Shown here: in pieces, positions 6,349 through 11,401 of the stretch
Layout of the letters: the number at the start of each line of letters is the position of its first letter
Position numbering within the stretch: the stretch's first letter is position 1
The notes under the pieces: generated by a model
What the model saw: the letters and a program-made list of their open reading frames with translations, nothing else
The model's database searches: none
What the model was told of the DNA's origin: nothing
DNA from: Methanosarcina sp.
GTDB taxonomy: Archaea; Halobacteriota; Methanosarcinia; Methanosarcinales; Methanosarcinaceae
NCBI GenBank assembly: GCA_024280975.1
Contig: JAMXLQ010000064.1
Span: 1-11,401, forward strand
Length of the DNA stretch: 11,401 nt
Reading direction: 5' to 3'
Made by a program: the position numbers and the translations under genes

Positions 6349-7266
6349 TCAGGATCTGAAACTTGAACCATTTTTAATAAGCAAATCAATAATCTCGTTA
6401 AATCCCATTTCTGTCGCAATATCCAGAGCCGTATTACCATTTTCCTCTTGAATATTAAGGTCGGCACCGGCTTTAATGAGCAACTCAACGATATCCTTAT
6501 GCCCTGTTTGCGCCGAGAACATCAAAGCTGTAAGCCCATTTTCGTCTTGAATATTGAGATTGGCACCACCTTCAATAAGTAACTCTACAATTTCCTTGTA
6601 CCCTCTATCTGCCGCATAAATCAAAGCCGTATTCCCGTTTTTGTCCTGAACATTAAGATCGGCTCCAGCTGAAATAAGTAACTCAACAATGTTTTTATAC
6701 CCCATCTTTGCTGCAGCACTCAAAGCCGTGTTACGGTTTTTGTCTTGAATATTAAGGTCGGCACCACCCTTGGTGAGCAACTCAACAATATCCCTGTGCC
6801 CCCTAGCTGCTGCAGCAAACAAAGCCGTTTCACCGTTTTTATCTTGGATATTCAAATCCGTACCACTTTCAATAAGTAGCTCAGCAATGTTCTTGTATCC
6901 CACTTTTACTGCAAACTTCAAAGCCGTTTCGCCGTTTTGATCTTGAATATTGGGGTCGGCACCATTTTTGAGGAGTGACTCAACAATGTCACCGCGTTCT
7001 ATCTTTGCCGCAGAAATTAAAGCAGTATCGCCGTTTTCATCCTGAATATTGAGATTGGCACCGTTTTCAATAAGTGATTCTACAATATCTCTATACCCTT
7101 TGTTCGCCGCACAGATCAAAGCAGTTTTACCATAGGCATCTTGCGAGTTGATATCTATTTTATCGCTTTTCAAAAATTTCTCTACGTTTTCGGTCTGCCC
7201 TAATCGGCACGCTTCTAAAAAATTTTGGGTCTTATCTTTTCCAAATAAATTAGATATAAAGTCCAT
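6349..7266 (-). CDS. Ankyrin-repeat protein
   Basis: This 305-residue cytoplasmic protein is built almost wholly of ankyrin repeats. A short N-terminal segment (1-15) and a capping repeat (about 16-42, FLEACRLGQTENVEKFL) precede eight repeats of exactly 33 residues starting at D43, 76, 109, 142, 175, 208, 241 and 274. The unit is D-x-NG-x-TAL..AA..G..-IVELLI..GADLNIQ. The last is shortened and ends in SSFRS. There is no signal peptide, membrane span or enzyme domain, so it is presumably a protein-binding scaffold; the partner is unknown. ATG 7266 is chosen because GAGGAG lies eight bases upstream (7275-7280); a TTG three bases earlier is less likely. The repeats are very alike in DNA as well as protein, suggesting expansion or gene conversion. 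It is a single gene, not in an operon. Ankyrin genes in archaea are often patchily distributed, so acquisition by transfer is possible. Confidence 0.93.
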   Translation of the reverse strand: MDFISNLFGKDKTQNFLEACRLGQTENVEKFLKSDKIDINSQDAYGKTALICAANKGYRDIVESLIENGANLNIQDENGDTALISAAKIERGDIVESLLKNGADPNIQDQNGETALKFAVKVGYKNIAELLIESGTDLNIQDKNGETALFAAAARGHRDIVELLTKGGADLNIQDKNRNTALSAAAKMGYKNIVELLISAGADLNVQDKNGNTALIYAADRGYKEIVELLIEGGANLNIQDENGLTALMFSAQTGHKDIVELLIKAGADLNIQEENGNTALDIATEMGFNEIIDLLIKNGSSFRS

Positions 7267-7285
7267 CAATATTTCTCCTCAAAGA

Positions 7286-7313
7286 TCTGGCGTATTCTTA
7301 TTTGCCAGAATAC
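7286..7313 (-). promoter_or_regulatory. Two overlapping inverted repeats in the ankyrin leader
   Basis: Just upstream of the GAGGAG ribosome site, GTATTCT (7292-7298) pairs with AGAATAC (7307-7313), and TCTGGC (7286-7291) pairs with GCCAGA (7304-7309). The two stems share bases 7307-7309, so an RNA could form one or the other but not both in full. This could control translation or be a regulator site; neither is shown. Confidence 0.4.
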
Positions 7314-7620
7314 AGCTATCTTGGCAGCTTTGATTGAAGCATAGAATTGCAAAGTATGAGTTTTATTACTAGATGTCAATTTTAACTATTCAGCATCACG
7401 AAATGCATGCAGTTATACGCTTGCTCAGTTTATCAATTATTCTTTTTATAATCGGGAAACGGGTATCTCGATAATGCAACAAAACCCAATCCAATACCGA
7501 ACATAACAATTTCATACAAAGGAAGTTCCAAGAAGACAATATTACTATAAAGATAGGTAAATATAAATGGCTTGAAAGGTCAGATTTGAAGTTTTGAAAT
7601 CGGTTCTTTAATAATCGCAT

Positions 7621-7663
7621 ATTAATATTGCTTCACAAAAACATTAACATTACTTCACAAAAC
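7621..7663. repeat. Imperfect 21/22-bp tandem repeat
   Basis: ATTAATATTGCTTCACAAAA plus AC (7621-7642) is followed at once by ATTAACATTACTTCACAAAA plus C (7643-7663). The units differ at two bases and by one deleted A. Function unknown. Confidence 0.7.
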
Positions 7664-7717
7664 TTTTTTCCCATCTCGGCAGCTTCATTTCTCGGGATGA
7701 GTTTGAGAGCTTGTATA

Positions 7718-7757
7718 TAAGACTTGAAAACCTTACCTAAGACTTGAAAACCTTACC
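7718..7757. repeat. Perfect 20-bp tandem repeat
   Basis: TAAGACTTGAAAACCTTACC occurs twice head to tail (7718-7737 and 7738-7757). It directly follows a box-A-like TTGTATATAA (7711-7720) that has no recognisable gene downstream. Confidence 0.85.
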
Positions 7758-8228
7758 ATAGTCGGCAAATTAGCAAAGCAAATACCCTCCATTGGGAATA
7801 AAGATACTGAGCTGCGTTCAGGAAGGTTAGAAGGACAGAATAAAATAATCAGGGGTACAGTACTTCCATCTTTTCTCTCCGTTTTCATCGTAGTTATAAA
7901 AATCGACAAGTCTTCTCCTTTTTCAAGTATAACTCTTTTTTGATGCTACTGCCCTAGGTTTAGAAAGGGATTAATGGATTATATGCAACCTGCTAGGGTT
8001 TTCAGTTTTTTTCTCTAAAATGGGACTGCTAAAGTTAATTCTGCTGCGCCAAATATCCATAGCAACCAGCATCATTGTCAGTCGCGGCAAAAATAATTAT
8101 CATTTCTACTTTACCTGGAGGCGATCAGTTTTTGAACAGTCCTAAATTTAGAAGGATTTCGCTTTATGAAAAAAGCTGATAATCAGACGGAAGCGACCTG
8201 TTTATCAAAAGTATAATTTAATTGAAAA

Positions 8229-8240
8229 TTTTATATATAA
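8229..8240 (+). promoter_or_regulatory. Strong box A for carAB
   Basis: TTTTATATATAA is close to the archaeal box A consensus. Transcription should begin near 8262-8266 and give a leader of about 70 nt before carA. The leader holds a near-perfect palindrome, ACACTTATACGTGT (8290-8303, one mismatched pair), which could be a regulator site. Confidence 0.7.
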
Positions 8241-8332
8241 AAAGACTCAAGAAATACCAGTAACTCAGAAAATTAGGAAATTTATCGTAACACTTATACG
8301 TGTCTTATGACATTTACTCGCAGGTTCAGATG

Positions 8333-9439
8333 ATGAAAGCAGTACTAGGCTTAGAAGACGGAACAGTTATTAGGGGCACCGGTTTTGGTGCCGAAGGCAC
8401 AGCTTGCGGCGAACTTGTTTTTACCACTCAATTCACGGGATATGAGGAGGCTCTGACAGATCCTTCTTACAAGGGTCAGATTTTAATGTTTACTTACCCC
8501 CTTATCGGAAACTATGGTATCAGCGGGGAGCGTGTCCAGTCCGATAATATGCATGCAGAAGGGCTTGTTGTCAGGGAAGCCTGCAAAAACCCTTATCATT
8601 ATAAATCAACTCGTTCTATCCACAAATTTTTAGAGGATAAAGGAAAACCAGGAATTGAAGGCGTGGATACTCGAATGCTTACTATAGGAGCAAGGGAACG
8701 TGGAACCATGCGGGCAGCCCTTATCACAGGCAGTGATGACGGGGAAGAGGCTGTTAATGTGGCAAGAAACTCTCCACAGCTCACGGATGAGGAACTTATC
8801 TCCCTTGTAACCTGCAAAGAGCCACGCTTCATTCCCGGAGCCGAAGGTGCTTGGAAAGGAACCAGCAAACAGAAACATGCAGTTATAGTCGACCTCGGGA
8901 TAAAACGTAACATAATAAATAACCTGCACAAGCGGGGAATCGATCTCACGCTGGTTCCTGCAACTACAAAGCCCTCTGAAATTGCAAGTTACGAGCCGGA
9001 CCTTCTTTTCATTTCAAACGGGCCAGGAGACCCGGAAAAAGCAACGGATGCAATCAATGCAGTAAAGGCTTTTGCAGGCACAATTCCGGTTTGCGGAATC
9101 TGTTTTGGGCATCAGATTATCTCCCTTGCTATGGGAGCAAGAACCTACAAGTTGAAATTCGGGCACAGGGGAGGAAACCAGCCAGTAAAAGACCTGATTG
9201 AAAACAAAATTTTCATAACTTCCCAGAACCACGGATATGCTGTTGATGCGGATTCTCTTGACGGTACAGGGCTCTATGTGAAGTACCTGAACGCAAACGA
9301 CAAAACCGTAGAAGGGGTTTCCCACAAAGACCTGGATATATTCAGTGTGCAGTTCCATCCTGAAGCCCAGGCAGGGCCGATGGATACCGAGGAAACGTTC
9401 TTTGGTAAGGTTGTAAAGGTCCTCGGAGGTGAGATTTAA
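8333..9439 (+). CDS. carA: Carbamoyl-phosphate synthase small (glutaminase) subunit
   Basis: CarA hydrolyses glutamine and channels ammonia to CarB, which makes carbamoyl phosphate for pyrimidines and arginine; it acts in the cytoplasm. The protein has 368 residues from ATG 8333, the usual length. The N-terminal CPSase small-chain domain (about 1-170) includes LVFTTQFTGYEEALTDPSY and GVDTRMLT. The class I glutamine amidotransferase domain follows, with SNGPGDP at 228-234, nucleophile C257 in GICFGHQ, and H342 and E344 in QFHPEA, so the triad is intact. The frame is open from a GTG at 8300, and an ATG at 8330 lies directly before; ATG 8333 gives the usual MKAVLGLEDG start. The ribosome site is weak (CAGG), so the start could be three bases earlier. 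The stop overlaps the carB start by one base (TAATG), and carB's ribosome site lies within the carA coding end. The pair should be cotranscribed and translationally coupled. Confidence 0.97.
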   Translation: MKAVLGLEDGTVIRGTGFGAEGTACGELVFTTQFTGYEEALTDPSYKGQILMFTYPLIGNYGISGERVQSDNMHAEGLVVREACKNPYHYKSTRSIHKFLEDKGKPGIEGVDTRMLTIGARERGTMRAALITGSDDGEEAVNVARNSPQLTDEELISLVTCKEPRFIPGAEGAWKGTSKQKHAVIVDLGIKRNIINNLHKRGIDLTLVPATTKPSEIASYEPDLLFISNGPGDPEKATDAINAVKAFAGTIPVCGICFGHQIISLAMGARTYKLKFGHRGGNQPVKDLIENKIFITSQNHGYAVDADSLDGTGLYVKYLNANDKTVEGVSHKDLDIFSVQFHPEAQAGPMDTEETFFGKVVKVLGGEI

Positions 9440-11401
9440 TGCCGAAACGCGAGGACATAAAAAAAGTTTTACTCATAGGCTCAGGGCCAATTACTATCGG
9501 GCAGGCTGCCGAATTCGACTTTTCAGGCAGTCAGGCCTGTAGATCCTTAAAAGAAGAAGGGGTAAAGGTTGTACTTGTAAACTCAAATCCTGCAACTATT
9601 ATGACCGACCCTGAAATGGCTGATTCCGTATATATCGAACCCCTTGATGCCAGAATAGTAGAAAAGATTATTGAAAAAGAACGCCCTGATGGAATTATTG
9701 CAGGCATTGGAGGACAAACCGGCCTTAATATTACCAGTGAACTTGCAGAAATAGGCGTTTTTGAGAAATACGGGGTCCAGATCCTCGGGACTCCTGTTGA
9801 AGCCATTAAAAATACTGAAGACAGGGAACTCTTTAAAGAAACCATGCTCAGGATAGGGGAAAAAGTTCCCTTAAGCCGGGCAGTTAATTCTTTAAAAGAA
9901 GCCGAAGATGTTGTCGAGGAACTTGGCCTTCCTCTTATCGTTCGCCCAGCTTACACCCTTGGAGGAGCTGGAGGCGGAATTGCCCGTACAAAGGAAGAGC
10001 TACTTGAAATCACGGAACGTGGACTCAGGCGCAGTCGCATTTCCCAGGTACTCATCGAAGAAAGCGTGCTTGGCTGGGCAGAAGTCGAGTATGAGGTCAT
10101 GAGGGATGAAAACGATACCTGTATTGTAATCTGTAACATGGAAAATATCGACCCCATGGGCGTACATACTGGAGAATCAGCAGTTGTTGCCCCTTCCCAG
10201 ACCCTGAGCGATGCAGAGCACCAGATGCTTAGAAGCGCCTCAATCAAGATTATTCGCGCCCTGAAAATTGAGGGTGGGTGCAATATCCAGTACGCCTTAA
10301 AAGAAGGCGATTACCGTGTTGTAGAAGTAAATCCAAGGGTTTCCAGGTCATCAGCCCTTGCATCAAAGGCTACAGGCTACCCGATTGCCCGTGTAACCGC
10401 AAAAATTGCAATTGGAATGACTCTTGATGAGATCATAAACAATGTTACCAAGAGCACCCCCGCTTCTTTTGAACCTGCTCTGGACTACGTAATTACAAAG
10501 ATTCCCAGGTGGCCTTTTGATAAGTTCACAACCGCAGACAAGACCCTGACCACAGCCATGAAAAGTACAGGAGAAGTCATGGCAATTGGCAGGACAATTG
10601 AAGAATCCTTGCTAAAAGCTTTCAAATCCCTGGATATCGACAACCAGTTAGGAAAAAAGCACTGGGATGAACCTGAAATTAAAACTCTTCTTAAGACCCC
10701 TACAAGCGAGCGCCTTTTTGTGATCTTCGATGCACTTGAGAGGGGCATGTCGGTAAAGGAAATTGCCGAGCTTTCGAGCATCAATCCCTTCTTCATTTCG
10801 AAAATGAAAAAGATTGTGGAGATGGAAAAGCGCATCAGGGCAGAAGGACTTACTCCTGAACTCCTGCGTGAAGCGAAAAGGATAGGCTTCCCGGACACCC
10901 GCCTTGCCGAACTGACTGGCAGGACCAGCCAGGAAATAAGTGATCTCAGGCACATTGCCGGCATCGTGGCTACTTTCAAGATGGTGGACACCTGCGCAGC
11001 CGAGTTCGAAGCGGCTACTCCTTATTACTATTCTACTTACGAAGATGCCTGCGAGACAAACTCCACGGACAGAAAGAAGATTCTTATCCTTGGGGCAGGC
11101 CCGATCAGGATAGGACAGGGAATCGAGTTCGATTACTGTACTGTTCATGCAGTTACTGCACTTAGGGAAGAAGGCATAGAGACTCACATCATTAACAATA
11201 ATCCTGAAACCGTGTCTACAGACTTCGATACCTCAGACAAGCTCTTCTTTGAACCTCTGACCCTTGAGTATGTGATGAACGTAATCGAGCGTGAGCGGCC
11301 TGACGGAGTTCTGGTGCAGTTCGGAGGGCAGACCTCGGTGAACCTTGCAATTCCCCTCAAGCAGGAACTGAAGCGCAGGACGGACCTTGACACGGTTATT
11401 A
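9439..11401 (+). CDS. carB: Carbamoyl-phosphate synthase large subunit, 5' part
   Basis: CarB uses two ATP, bicarbonate and the ammonia delivered by CarA to make carbamoyl phosphate. The first 654 codons are present; the frame runs off the window, with about 400 codons missing compared with the family's roughly 1070. The first ATP-grasp (carboxyphosphate) domain spans about 1-400: GSGPITIGQAAEFD at 14-27, R129 and R169 in RPAYTLGGAGGG, Q284, and EVNPRVSRSSALASKATG starting at 296. The two arginines fall at the same numbers as in E. coli CarB. The helical oligomerisation domain covers about 401-545. From about 546 the second synthetase domain starts and repeats the opening motif (GAGPIRIGQGIEFDYC at 552-567), showing the internal duplication typical of CarB. 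ATG 9439 overlaps the carA stop, and GGAGGTGA (9425-9432) lies six bases upstream, a very strong site. The allosteric C-terminal domain is outside the window. Confidence 0.97.
   Translation, partial: MPKREDIKKVLLIGSGPITIGQAAEFDFSGSQACRSLKEEGVKVVLVNSNPATIMTDPEMADSVYIEPLDARIVEKIIEKERPDGIIAGIGGQTGLNITSELAEIGVFEKYGVQILGTPVEAIKNTEDRELFKETMLRIGEKVPLSRAVNSLKEAEDVVEELGLPLIVRPAYTLGGAGGGIARTKEELLEITERGLRRSRISQVLIEESVLGWAEVEYEVMRDENDTCIVICNMENIDPMGVHTGESAVVAPSQTLSDAEHQMLRSASIKIIRALKIEGGCNIQYALKEGDYRVVEVNPRVSRSSALASKATGYPIARVTAKIAIGMTLDEIINNVTKSTPASFEPALDYVITKIPRWPFDKFTTADKTLTTAMKSTGEVMAIGRTIEESLLKAFKSLDIDNQLGKKHWDEPEIKTLLKTPTSERLFVIFDALERGMSVKEIAELSSINPFFISKMKKIVEMEKRIRAEGLTPELLREAKRIGFPDTRLAELTGRTSQEISDLRHIAGIVATFKMVDTCAAEFEAATPYYYSTYEDACETNSTDRKKILILGAGPIRIGQGIEFDYCTVHAVTALREEGIETHIINNNPETVSTDFDTSDKLFFEPLTLEYVMNVIERERPDGVLVQFGGQTSVNLAIPLKQELKRRTDLDTVI

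Larger units (their letters stand above)
7314..8228. other. Long spacer with no supportable gene
   Basis: About 0.9 kb of AT-rich DNA lies between the divergent ankyrin and carA genes. Only short ORFs without clear ribosome sites are present: 74 codons at 7396-7620 (-), 22 codons at 8035-8103 (-), 16 codons at 8166 (+), and a start-less open frame from 7728 to about 7940 (+). Two short tandem repeats are listed separately. I see no tRNA, rRNA or complete insertion sequence. CCTAGGTTTAGAAAGGG near 7953 and CCTAAATTTAGAAGG near 8142 resemble each other, which may mark old duplicated or element-end sequence. Confidence 0.6.

Noticed and set aside
7396..7620. 74-codon ORF on the - strand with a hydrophobic middle
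   Set aside because: It has no ribosome site, AT-rich codons give the hydrophobicity, and there is no recognisable motif. Not supported as a gene.
7953..8160. Insertion-sequence ends, from the similar CCTAGGTTTAGAAAGGG and CCTAAATTTAGAAGG
   Set aside because: The copies are direct rather than inverted and imperfect, and no transposase fragment lies between them.
8166..8216. 16-codon ORF (MKKADNQTEATCLSKV) before carA with an AAGGAT upstream, as a possible attenuator leader peptide
   Set aside because: It lies upstream of the carA box A at 8229, so it would not be on the carA transcript; too short to support.

Overview
The window looks like chromosomal DNA of a methanogenic archaeon, most likely Methanosarcina or a close relative. 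It carries the archaea-specific Glu-tRNA(Gln) amidotransferase subunit GatE. Promoters look archaeal (TTTATATA-type box A), gene ends are followed by T-runs, intergenic DNA is long and AT-rich, and AGG is a favoured arginine codon. The genus assignment rests on protein resemblance from memory, not on a search.

Layout. (1) 1-1175: 3' part of gatE, + strand, followed by a T-rich terminator. (2) 1176-2268: a stand-alone CheY-like receiver protein (1576-1959) between two AT-rich spacers. The spacers hold a possible operator beside a box A, a 15-bp tandem repeat and the promoter of the next gene. (3) 2269-5203: a two-gene operon, an aldehyde dehydrogenase followed by a class III PLP aminotransferase. 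Together they could turn an omega-amino acid or diamine-derived substrate into a semialdehyde and then a carboxylic acid; the substrate cannot be read from sequence. (4) 5204-7280: an accessory stretch with a small single-span membrane protein (+), a convergent unrecognised 165-residue protein (-) preceded by a duplicated 33-bp promoter-like element, and an ankyrin-repeat protein (-) with eight near-consensus repeats. (5) 7281-8228: almost 1 kb without a supportable gene, holding short tandem repeats and small decayed-looking ORFs. (6) 8229-11401: a strong box A followed by carA and the first 654 codons of carB, the two subunits of carbamoyl-phosphate synthase (pyrimidine and arginine biosynthesis). 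The genes are joined by a 1-bp stop/start overlap.

The outer genes are ordinary housekeeping functions. The parts least explained by known families are the 5.2-8.2 kb stretch (duplicated promoter element, orphan protein, ankyrin gene with competing leader hairpins, repeat-rich spacer) and the inverted repeat beside the receiver gene's box A. I see no convincing new multi-gene defence or mobile system, no CRISPR array, no tRNA or rRNA, and no complete insertion sequence.
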